64,000 nucleotides of DNA. It comes from Aedes albopictus. Taxonomy: Eukaryota; Arthropoda; Insecta; Diptera; Culicidae. The stretch is taken from assembly GCF_035046485.1 (NCBI RefSeq), contig NC_085137.1, forward strand, positions 134,730,703 through 134,794,702. The letters run 5' to 3'. The notes under the pieces are model-generated. The model did no database searches and had not been told where the DNA came from. It saw only the letters and a program-made list of their open reading frames with translations. Made by a program: the position numbers and the translations under genes. This document shows positions 48,991 to 58,645 of this stretch, piece after piece; positions within the stretch are counted from its first letter, which is position 1, and every line of letters starts with the position of its first letter.

Positions 48991-49525
48991 TGTTCGGCCT
49001 GCACATTTTTAGTAAACATCCATGCCGCACATGACTGTGTTCGAAACACACATTTTTTTAAAATTGCTCGTACGCTCATATGAGCATGTATTTTGCAATA
49101 ATTTCGACATGGCAACCTCACTGGGTTTATAAACCACCTTCAAATACCGAAAAATATTGATATTTTGCAAAAATGTGAGCGTGCGAGCAATTTAAAAAAA
49201 TGTGTGTTTCCAACACAGTCCCTGTGCGGCATGGGCGCTACTCAAAAATGAGAGCTTTTATTTTAGAGAGGAGTCCGAATTTTGGCGCTGCCCAAACAAA
49301 ACAACAATAAAAAAACAGCATAAACAACTTTTGACAGCTCTCATCACTCGTGACAATTTTCATTCCGTTTTATTCCAATCTATTTTTTTCATCTTTTCAT
49401 CATTCTCATCATCCTCCGCCATCCTAAACTCACTCTTGTCACTCTCAAATCATTCTCATCATTCTTTGCCATACACACTCATTCCAAGCCAGGAAAATTT
49501 CATCCCCGCGAGTGTCAGCCCCTCG

Positions 49526-49770
49526 GACAAAGCCTGCTTCTCAGCTTAGTGTTCTATGAGCACTTCCACAGTTATTAACTGAGAGCTTCCTCTGCCAATG
49601 ACCATTTTGCATGCGTATATCGCGTGGCAGGCACGAAGATACTCTATGCCCAAGGAAGTCAAGGAAATTTCCTTTACGAAAAGATCCTGGACCGACCGGG
49701 AATCGAACCCGTCACCCTCAGCATGGTCATGCTGAATACCCGTGCGTTTACCGCCTCGGCTATATGGGCC
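49526..49770 (-). mobile_element. Feilai-like SINE, 5' (tRNA-head) piece of the split copy
   Basis: Continues from 40140 after the level-3 insertion; GACAAAGC repeated. Very similar to 37776-38064, including the tRNA-like head ending at GGGCC. Confidence 0.88.
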
Positions 49771-50680
49771 GTAAGTGTAAAGTACTTTACACTTGCAAAA
49801 ATGTACATGTACAGTTTTTACAGAAACCTATGTTTCATTGGCATTGCAAAAAAATGTCATCAGGAATTAAAATTCTTAAGAGATTATTTCTGAATTTTAC
49901 ATAAAAGAATCTCTTGAAGTTCACCCAGGAGTTTAGTTGAAAATTCAAACATATGTTAGTTCTGAAATTTATCCTGGAACAGCTCCTGAACCGATAGGGA
50001 TTATTTTATTCAACACAAGTAAACAAACAAGTAAAACCGGGAAAAAAAATGAAAATTTCGGGAAAAAACCGGGAGAAAACCGGGAAATCAAAATCTGAAA
50101 TTCACTGGCCACCCTGGGTTCTATTCGGAGCAATCCGCTGCTGGCTCTAGGCGACGACCCAGAAAGTAATTGCGGGGGTTGACGGCAGCAAGAAGCACAA
50201 AGAATGGCTGAATCGGCTGTGTCCAATGCTTTGAAGTAGGCGTTGTTAGTTTCTGCCGGTTGCTGCTGGAGGTGTTCCGAAGTTTTTCTGTAAAACACGC
50301 AAAGTTAATATTGGAAATTAAAATCTTTTATTATATTTACTTACATTCTTGGGGTTATGCACTATCAGCCTTTGAATGCTTCTTTATCTCACTATCCAGT
50401 CCGCAGAAGATCAGGCGGCAAAGTACGACCGTTGCAAATCCTTTAAATAATCAATCATAATAGTTATGTGTGAACTATTATGATTTTTAACTATAACAAA
50501 CACTCTTAATTTTTATGTTCGAACAAACATAAATGTGAAAGGGAGCGACATACCATTTATGCTTACACTAATAGAAATAATCTTCGAGCAGTCTTATGAA
50601 TTGTAAGAGCGTCAACTTTATAAATTTAAAGTTTGCAATTTTGTCAGTGTATAATTTCAACCGCAAGCCGGCTTTCAGTG

Positions 50681-51117
50681 TAACAATCTTTATGTTATCT
50701 TTATCACATACTGACTTGCTTTTAGCATGATAAAACGGTATTAAATTCAGTTTTGCAATCGAACTCGACAATTATTTTTCATAAGGGCCTAACTGACTTG
50801 ATCGATTTCTCTTCGTCGACTCTCTCTTTCACTAATAACTTGATCAAAACAAACAAAATCATTATTCTTTTTGTTTCTATAGCAACATGTAGTCGTCTTC
50901 TTCGCATTTCAACCAAAAAATCTTTGAAAAACTCAATACACATTCTGTGATAACACAAAGAGAGGATCAATGAAGAGAACTCGAAAATGTCAGTTAGGCC
51001 CAAATGAAAAATCAGTGTCGAACTTTTCTTGTTTGGTAGTTACGTCTTTTCACTGGTTCTAAAACATGATAGAGGGTAGGCGAAATTTGTTCCCAGTTGA
51101 CAGTCAGCTTACACCCC
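50681..51117 (+). repeat. Host repeat of the nest, right half
   Basis: Matches about 3843-4022. It begins exactly at the TA after the 13-kb insertion and is itself interrupted by the small element at 50764-51022. Confidence 0.88.
50764..51022. mobile_element. Foldback MITE (~260 bp) in the host repeat
   Basis: Inverted ends include TCGACA...TTTTTCAT...GGGCCTAACTGAC and complement. The two overlapping frames (plus 50753-50950, minus 51003-50779) are the arms. Position in the host repeat shown by comparison with about 3899-3905. Confidence 0.8.
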
Positions 51118-51424
51118 TGGAAATTATTATGCGTTGCGCGAAAATTTGTACGCGGAAGCGCCCATACATCTCCGCCTGTAAGAAAAATCATTTCGGTGTT
51201 TTCGGCGCAGTATTCCTTGGCCAATTCGCGCACTTATTGTAGAAGACACCATAAAGATTAAACATACCAGCGGAGGTCTATTAGCGATTTTGCACCTTTT
51301 TCGCTCTCTATTTTCTTGCAACGGGTAATAATAACCTGAGTTGCAAACAACTCTAACTTTTAAAGAACGTACAGTTACTCAAAAGTGAGTAACCTGATTT
51401 TACTCTAAATTGAGCTGTTCCACT

Positions 51425-51840
51425 CTGAGACGAGACTCGCGAAGAGGAAAAAAAGCAACGTCAAGTGCAGCCCAACTGAGCTGTCAGTTGCAGCCCGTTT
51501 GATTACGTTACCTAAAACGAGGAAAGTATTGCTATCCGAGATAAATTCTGAAGCCAAAATTCACTCCGAGCAGTATTTTCTTCTCCTATACTGTGAAAAA
51601 TAAATTGAAAACAAAATATTCCAATGATTGATTACTTTGCTTGGCGATTGTTGGCGATGCAAAATTTCACCTCAACATGATTTTGTGCGTGAATGGGATT
51701 CAGTCACACTGCATGTGTGGTAATGCGGTCACGTACGTGTTTGAACCACCAGCCCAAAACATAATGTCAACACAGATAGGAAGAAGAAAAAAATAACAAA
51801 CTGGAGAAAAAGAAGACCGTCTTCGCGAGTCTCGTCTCAG
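51425..51840. mobile_element. hAT-like MITE (416 bp)
   Basis: Ends CTGAGACGAGACTCGCGAAG and complement; exact 8-bp duplication GTTCCACT (51417-51424, 51841-51848). An 8-bp duplication is typical of hAT. No transposase. Confidence 0.85.
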
Positions 51841-51929
51841 GTTCCACTGTACCAAAAGTGAGTCGAAAATGACTCATCTTTGAGTAGATTTGAACAAGCG
51901 TGTTTAATGTGCAACTTAATATCGCCCAG

Positions 51930-52429
51930 NNNNNNNNNNNNNNNNNNNNNNNNNNNNNNNNNNNNNNNNNNNNNNNNNNNNNNNNNNNNNNNNNNNNNNN
52001 NNNNNNNNNNNNNNNNNNNNNNNNNNNNNNNNNNNNNNNNNNNNNNNNNNNNNNNNNNNNNNNNNNNNNNNNNNNNNNNNNNNNNNNNNNNNNNNNNNNN
52101 NNNNNNNNNNNNNNNNNNNNNNNNNNNNNNNNNNNNNNNNNNNNNNNNNNNNNNNNNNNNNNNNNNNNNNNNNNNNNNNNNNNNNNNNNNNNNNNNNNNN
52201 NNNNNNNNNNNNNNNNNNNNNNNNNNNNNNNNNNNNNNNNNNNNNNNNNNNNNNNNNNNNNNNNNNNNNNNNNNNNNNNNNNNNNNNNNNNNNNNNNNNN
52301 NNNNNNNNNNNNNNNNNNNNNNNNNNNNNNNNNNNNNNNNNNNNNNNNNNNNNNNNNNNNNNNNNNNNNNNNNNNNNNNNNNNNNNNNNNNNNNNNNNNN
52401 NNNNNNNNNNNNNNNNNNNNNNNNNNNNN
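51930..52429. other. Assembly gap, 500 N
   Basis: Exactly 500 N, a fixed-size placeholder, so true distance is unknown. Frames that appear to run through it are meaningless. Confidence 1.
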
Positions 52430-52570
52430 CAATGAGCGATTTCTCTTCATCGATCTCTCGTGTATTTCGATGAAGCATGACTCGGACTAGCATCAAAAAC
52501 AACTAAAAGTGATTTGCCGGCCAAGTTATTAACCAAAGAGAAAATCGATGAAGAGAAGTTGATCATTGTA
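52430..52570. mobile_element. Foldback fragment beside the gap
   Basis: CAATGAGCGATTTCTCTTC and complement-like GAAGAGAAGTTGATCATTG. Shares the TTTCTCTTC(A/G)TCGA word with the element at 50764. It may extend into the gap. Confidence 0.6.
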
Positions 52571-53162
52571 GATACGCCTGTATGAAATTAAGCGCGAGTT
52601 AAAAAAAAAAAATCTGCGCAAAATTCAGTTCAAATCTAGTCATGAATGCTGCATTTTTACTTATTTGATATTTTATATTAAACACAGGAAGCATTCAAAT
52701 TTATACGAAGCTCGTTGATTTGGATCTGGATTTGGAGAAAAGTAACTACGTTTGAAAATGCACCGATATTTTTCTAAGTTTCAATTCTTTTACATAACAT
52801 ATTTTTGTAATTGTTTTCAAATTCTCCATTAGTCTTATTTGACTACTTATGACCAAACATTGACTCTCGGTTGTTGAAAAACTCCCTTTACGAATAATGA
52901 TTAAACATCTGTTTGGGAATATCGAGTGTTCGTAAGTGTTCACAGTCCGTTCTACTTCGATTAATCAATGCTCAATCAACAACGGTTTGAGAAGTAAGCA
53001 CAAACACGGTTTCCATATTTATGTGAGCACGATTAAAATTCAGTATATTTTTTCAAATGCGGAAAATAAACGCATTTTCAAAACAATTTAAGGAAAATGA
53101 GAGTGAAACAGATTTAGGTACACTAACTATTGAACTACTATTGAAAGATAAAATCTCACCTA
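52571..53162. other. AT-rich intergenic DNA
   Basis: No gene or repeat boundary recognised. Confidence 0.4.
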
Positions 53163-53936
53163 AAGGGTGGTACGGTCAAAATTTGGTCATAATTTTTTTT
53201 TCATAACGTCAGACTGCGTACATTAAAACAGCTGATTTTTGGACCACTAATAGTACATTATGTGTATCTTATGCCATAAAATTTTCATCAAAATCCATTG
53301 AGTATTGGTTGATATATAGATAAAACCAACGACCTGCCTTTTTAGAATTTTGTACAAAGGCGCTCTATAGTAAATCTTTAATAATTTAAGTTAAGTAAAG
53401 CACACTTTTGGTTATTAAACTACTAATACTGCTCCGATTCATATGAAAATTTTACAGTACAATACTATCATACAAATATGATCTAAGTAAAATTTTGAAC
53501 CATTGTGTATGAATATTTCCAAAGTTGTGGCAGTTTGAATATGAAATATGGGTGTAAGAAGCGTAAAAAAACTGACAGGGTGCCATTCAAACAAGTATAA
53601 CTTTGTAACGGCGAAATCAAATTGAATGAAATTTTTACGCATCATATGGACATGCATTCTTTATATATAGGAAAAAATAATGAATTCGGTTCAGTATTTC
53701 TGGCTCTATAAATAAAACAGTAAAAATAATGTGTTCTTATTTTTGAAGCCTCTTTGTACAACATTATCTCAGGATTCAACAATATCTCCGCAAAAACTAA
53801 ACCGATTTTGATGAAAATATTATAATCTTAGCTACATATAATGCACCATTACTGGTCCAAAAATCAGCGATTTTGGTGTACGCAGTCCAAAGTTATGAAA
53901 AATATGGTTTGACCAAATTTTGACCGTACCACCCTT
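53163..53936. mobile_element. TA-flanked MITE, AAGGGTGGTACGGTC ends (774 bp)
   Basis: Inverted ends of about 28 bp starting AAGGGTGGTACGGTCAAA, TA at 53161-53162 and 53937-53938; the sub-ends AAATCAGCNGATTTTTGGACC also pair. It fits Tc1/mariner-type MITEs. No coding capacity. Confidence 0.88.
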
Positions 53937-53984
53937 TAGGGATGCGAAAATATTTTTTTGAAGCTCTAAGGGGGCGATACCTCC

Positions 53985-54240
53985 TAAAAGTTTGGGAATC
54001 ATTGCTCTAGACGTTCCTTTTGCAATTCCTCTAGGAGTTTCTGCTAGAATTTCTCCAAGAAATCTTCCCGTAATTTCTCCTGGAATTCTTTCCGGAGATT
54101 CTCCAGGACCTCTTTTTGAATAACTTAAGGGTGTTCGTTCACGGATTCTTCCCATATTATTTTCTGCTTCAAGAATTTCTTGTGAGATTCCTTTACGATT
54201 CCTCTCAGAATTTCCTCAAAGTTTCTACATGAATTCCATC
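53985..54240. repeat. Degenerate 12-mer array
   Basis: TTCCTCTAGGAG/TTTCTCCAAGAA variants. The minus frame 54155-53832 is repeat-derived. Confidence 0.7.
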
Positions 54241-54329
54241 CGAAATTACTAGAGGTTTTCCTTGTGGTTGTCGGTGGATTTCATATTTATATTGTTTGAC
54301 CCAGAATACGGAAAATTATGGAACATGCA

Positions 54330-55362
54330 ATAACATGAATATGATGTGAATCAGACCTGAATATCTTAAATATGAAGTTAATAAGACCTGAATAACTAAA
54401 ATATAAAGTTACTCAGATCTGAATCACTTGAATATGAAGTGAACCAGACCTAAACCACTTACATATGAAATGAATTAGACCTGAATCACATAAATATGAT
54501 GTGAATCAGCCCTGAATCAATTAAATATGAATTTAATCAGACCTGAATCACTGGAATATGATGTGAACCAAACCTGAATCACTTGAATATGAAACGAATA
54601 AGACCAGAATCAAATGAATACGAAGTGAATCAGAACTGAATTACTTGAATATGATGTGAACCAGACCAGAATCACTGGAATATAAAATGAATCAGACCTG
54701 AAACGCCGGAGCCCTTCAATTAGCTGTAAACCAGACCTGAATCACTTGAACATGGTGTGAACCAGACCTGAGTCACTTGATTATGACATGAATCAGACCT
54801 GAATTACTTAAATATGAAGCGAATTAGATCTGAGTCACATGAATAACATGAAAGCAGACCTGAATCACTGGAATATATAAAAAAAGAAATGAATCACTTG
54901 AATATGATGTGAACCAAACCTGAATCACTTGAATATGAAGTGAATCAGACCCGCATCATTGGAATATAATGTGAACCAGACATGAATCACTCGAATACGA
55001 TGTGAATCAGACCTGAATAACTTAAATATGAAGTAAATCAGTTCTAAATCACTGGCATATGACATGAATCAGCCCTGAATCACTTGAATATGATGTGAAT
55101 CAGACCTGAACTACTCGAATATGAAGTGAATTAGGCCTGAATCACATAAATATGAAGTAATTCAGATCTGAATCACTAGCATATGACATGAATCAGGCCT
55201 GAATCACATGAATATGAAATGGATCAGACTTGATTCACTTGAATATTATATGAATCAGAACTGAATCACTAAAATATGATGTGTACCAGACCTGAATTAC
55301 TTGAATATGAAGTGAATCAGATATGAATCACTTAAATATGATGTGAATCTGACCTGAATCAC
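54330..55362. repeat. 31-bp satellite array (~33 units)
   Basis: Unit resembles GACCTGAATCACTTGAATATG plus ATGTGAATCA, 31-32 bp, repeated about 33 times with scattered substitutions. A break at about 54700-54730 and a MITE at 55367 interrupt it; one more unit follows near 55550. Confidence 0.9.
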
Positions 55363-55366
55363 TTAA

Positions 55367-55482
55367 CCCTACAAGGGATACCTTAATGGCCTCAGTTTCG
55401 TCACCTCGCTGAGTGTGTTCTATCAAAGACGAGCTCTGAAAGGTGCCTGGGGTCCAATGGACCCCAGGTATCCCTTTTAGGG
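55367..55482. mobile_element. TTAA-flanked mini-MITE (116 bp) in the satellite
   Basis: TTAA|CCCTACAAGGGATACCT and AGGTATCCCTTTTAGGG|TTAA. Contains the perfect palindrome GGGGTCCAATGGACCCC apart from its centre. A second copy is at 62173. Confidence 0.85.
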
Positions 55483-55586
55483 TTAAATATGATCGACACG
55501 AATGCACAATTGTGTAAAGTGACGTTAATAAACAAACAAACAGACAAACTTAAATATGCAGTGAATTAGACCTGAACCATTGGTTA

Positions 55587-57257
55587 AAACTGTCAATTCT
55601 TACATGCTCACTAGCGTCACCAAGCGGCAAAATTGCGAACCCAACTGCTAAATAATAAAGCTAAAAATAATATAGCATTTATTCTGAAAAACCCCGATAT
55701 TTTGATAAATATACTTCATCTGCCCCCTCAAAATGCGAAATCCAGTCAAAAAATTTTGAAGGGGGAGGGGGGGAAACAAAAAGTCAAGAATAAATTTGTA
55801 TCAGCCTTATAATGAATTTTGACCAGAAACTGGGAATTCATATTCACTACGCACAGTTTCCTAAGCAAACACATGGTTCATTTAAATCCAGATTCAAATT
55901 AAAGCAGTCGGTCTATTATTTAACTTTGCCTTAAACACATGATTTTGTCTAATTAAAAACTCATTCTGTTATCGGTGACATATTTGTGACTCCCTATTTC
56001 GATAGTTTGATACATTTTATCTATTGTACATCTCGATATCTTCCTATATCGTTCGTTTTTTTTTAGATTTGCATGTATTCCAAGACTGTGTTGAAACATT
56101 GAAAGGAAAATAAATGAAATGGTTTATTCCCAGTGTTGTCTTTCGTATTTACCGTGTTGTTTCAAATTTCTGAATGGTTCCTATTTGGGAATTCCCACAT
56201 CACCTTTTCACCACAAAAAGAAAAAAACAATATTGGAGCGTTCAAGTGATGAAAACAAATCACATCCGGTGCGAACTAATTATGGAATCTCACATGGTAC
56301 CTGTGTGAACGCCGTCTATCTATGTGAAGACAGGAAGTTACAGCATACGAGGTGGAAAGGAAAGAAAAAAAAATTCTGTTATTTTTCGGCACTGCCTTCC
56401 AAGAAAAACAGATTGGCACGCACCATGATGTCTCCCTTGTGGAGAACATAGAAATATTAACGGCCGACCAAATTTCAACTGTTATTTCTCACAACATTCG
56501 ATTGCAGGCGCCTTGCTCTGCTTTCTCAAGCAGTTACCTAGAATCTTGGCATTATTGGAATCGAACATCGATGCCCGGGGTAAGATTTCAGGAACTCGTT
56601 TCCATCAAATCATCACTCCGAATAACGAGGTGTAATCTACAGCAGTGTAACCTAGTGCTCATTAAACTCGTTGTCAATCATCCCGCGTAACAATAAACCG
56701 CACCCGTAATAGGAATGGAAAGACGCATCGTCGTCGTGTGCCCATAAAAAAGGTCATAAGTGTTCATGTACGCCCATTCAATCTTCCTGTCGTAGACGCA
56801 GTCACAATCCGGCAAGTGCGTAGCAGCACTTGTTGACAAACTCGGTAGGCTAATTACTATTACAAGTACTTCCGGCCTTGGCTCCATGGCACATAGGTAC
56901 CAAGCTCGAAACACTGGAACTGCCCTAATAGCTCATCATCATTCACCAACCAACAACCACTCAGAAGAAGATCGTCTCGTCGCCACCGACCGTCGTGGTC
57001 CCTCGTCAGTTTCTTCTACTTTTTCGCGTTCGATGGAGACCGGATAACATGCTGGCTGGTTCCGTGGATAGGGAGGCAACGTACCTCACCGAGTGGAAGC
57101 AAATTATGGAAAACTGTCTCCAGTAGCGGTAGTGGCTACGCGCGCGCTCGATTCAATGGTGGGTATAATGTGTCAAAACAAGCAACATTGTTGCACAGTG
57201 GGGCAAGGTTGGACCAAATGTAGAAAATTCAGTTTCTAAATATTTTGCGCCTGTCAC
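55587..57257. other. Unassigned; partly GC-rich
   Basis: 55.6-56.1 kb is AT-rich. 56.1-57.2 kb is more complex, with frames of 110-112 (+) and 78 (-) residues; 56940-57150 is GC-rich and unlike the nearby repeats. This could be a host exon or 5' region of a gene, but I recognise no protein. Confidence 0.35.
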
Positions 57258-57641
57258 GGATGTTTTCGATCACTCTGCGATCGTTTGACTCATTTGTCCA
57301 TAATTCAGTTCAGAAGCCGTATATTGGAATGTTGTATTCGGCAAAGTTGTAGATTAGTGTTTTTCCTACAATTATCACCAAGGACGCCATATTCTAACTC
57401 TAATATTTACGTCGTAAAAGTGTTAGTACCAGCTACTCATACTAAACGATCGAATTTTTCGATCGTTTAGTATAAGAAGGTGGTACTAGCGCTCTAGCGC
57501 CGTATATCTAAAAGTTAGAATATGGCGTCCTTGGTGATAATTGTAGAAAATACACTAATCTACAACTTTGCCGAATATTAGGTTCCTCAACTGAGTTATG
57601 GATAAATGAGTCAAACGATTGTCAGGTGATCGAAAACATCC
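57258..57641. mobile_element. Long-hairpin MITE (384 bp)
   Basis: Arms of about 190 bp from GGATGTTTTCGATCA to its complement; loop around AAACGATCGAATTTTTCGAT. The arms pair nearly perfectly, including the GACGCCATATTCTAACT block. Confidence 0.88.
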
Positions 57642-58085
57642 CTGGCGCCTGTTTACGCCAGTTCTTTTAACGTCAATTTTTTTAGCCGAAATTTAAAATG
57701 TACGGCCATTTGAAAATGTAATCAAAATATATCAAAATAACATAATTTGGCTAAACATAGAGGGAGCACCATCACATTTCAATTGAGAGATTGCGCTTAC
57801 GAATTTCTACATGAAATAGGGAAACTTACTTGAGCAATTGTGTAGTTCCCTCAATTGCAAAAAAGCACATTTTCCATTTTATTCCGTCCTCGTGAATAGA
57901 ATAAAAACCTATATAATTTCTCAAATCTTGCTGCGAGTATTATTCATGTCAATATTACGATTTTATGTGCTTCCATATGTATTGGAAATTTCTCCTCCTA
58001 AATACATAAGAAAACCGCCTTCAAATTTTGAGTGCCCTCCTATCTATAGAAAAAAATATCTTTGTGAGTTCGCCTTTTTTGTGAA
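57642..58085. other. AT-rich intergenic DNA
   Basis: Nothing recognisable. The open frame 57838-58212 runs into the 12-mer array and is probably accidental. Confidence 0.4.
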
Positions 58086-58420
58086 CACCCACACGGATTT
58101 TTTAAAATTATTGCTCCAAAATTTCTCAAACGATTATTTTAAGAAATCTTGCATGGATTGCTTCAAAAATTTCTTTATCAAATTCTACAGATATCCTTTA
58201 GTGATTCCTTAAGAAATTCTTTGATAGATTCCTCAAAAAATGTATCGAAATATTCATTTAGAAAACAATTCATGAATGTCTTCAAAAAATCTTCCAGGGA
58301 ATTTTTAAGAATTTTTGACAGGAACGTCTTTTCTAAGAATTTCTTCAGGAATTCGTCCAGGGATTTCTTTAGAGAATGCATAGTTTCCTTTAGAATTTTC
58401 TCCAAAAGTTCCTTAACTTA
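58086..58420. repeat. Degenerate 12-mer array, AT-rich variant
   Basis: AAATTCTTTGATAGATTCC-like variants; overlapping frames on both strands arise from the repeat. Confidence 0.65.
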
Positions 58421-58645
58421 GCATAGCATAGCAGAGCCAGCAAGTAATCTTGGAAGGATTTGTAATGTTGAATATATCTATTGCTATTTCTGGCGTCGCT
58501 AATATCTACAATATCATAAACCCACTCAGCTCTACACACCGGGCCAAACCCTTGCAAGCATTTTTGTTTAAAAAATCCAAACATCAACTTTGAAAGAGCC
58601 CAGACCTGAAGCAACTTCCAATAGATGAGAAGATGTGAAATAGAG
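58421..58645. other. Unassigned interspersed DNA inside the array
   Basis: Starts with AGCATAGCATAGCAGAGC; differs in composition from the arrays on both sides. Possibly an inserted repeat. Confidence 0.35.

Larger units (their letters stand above)
40141..49525. mobile_element. Nest level 3: CGAGGGG-ended element, 9.4 kb
   Basis: Inverted ends CGAGGGG...CGACACTC on the left and the complement of CGAGGGGCTGACACTCG on the right, followed by GGGATGAA on both. The target duplication GACAAAGC (8 bp; 40133-40140 and 49526-49533) lies in a Feilai-like SINE, whose two halves rejoin in order. CATTCTCATC-like words recur near both ends. Inside are 12-mer arrays, a satellite, a MITE and dead RT sequence, but no intact gene. 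Either a very large non-autonomous element or one enlarged by repeat growth. Confidence 0.8.
38858..50116. mobile_element. Nest level 2: CAGGGTGGCCA-ended element, 11.3 kb including insertions
   Basis: Starts CAGGGTGGCCAG at 38858 and ends CTGGCCACCCTG at 50116; the 6-bp duplication GGTTCT is at 38852-38857 and 50117-50122. Subterminal DNA on both sides is rich in CCGGGAAAA. Excluding level 3 it is about 1.9 kb. Ends of the CAGGG type are common in hAT elements, but those duplicate 8 bp, so the superfamily is uncertain. A CCGGG-type relative occurs near 24140. Confidence 0.8.
37678..50680. mobile_element. Nest level 1: TA-flanked element, 13.0 kb including insertions
   Basis: Inverted ends CACTGAAAG(A/C)CGGCTTGC at 37678 and 50680, TA duplicated outside (37676-37677, 50681-50682). 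Removing the insertion rejoins the repeat seen intact at 3564-4022. Its own sequence is about 1.45 kb once the level-2 element and a SINE are discounted. Subterminal TTATGTGTGA-like words occur on both sides (38330, 38475 and 50463). It has no transposase. Confidence 0.88.

Noticed and set aside
37678..50680. Interpretation of the 13-kb block as one large autonomous transposon such as a Maverick
   Set aside because: No polymerase, integrase or capsid-type gene inside; the block resolves into three nested elements with separate target duplications.
51767..52502. Frames of about 200-230 residues across the N run
   Set aside because: They consist of unknown residues from the assembly gap.
57838..58212. 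124-residue plus-strand frame
   Set aside because: Starts in AT-rich DNA and runs into the 12-mer array; no homology or splice evidence.
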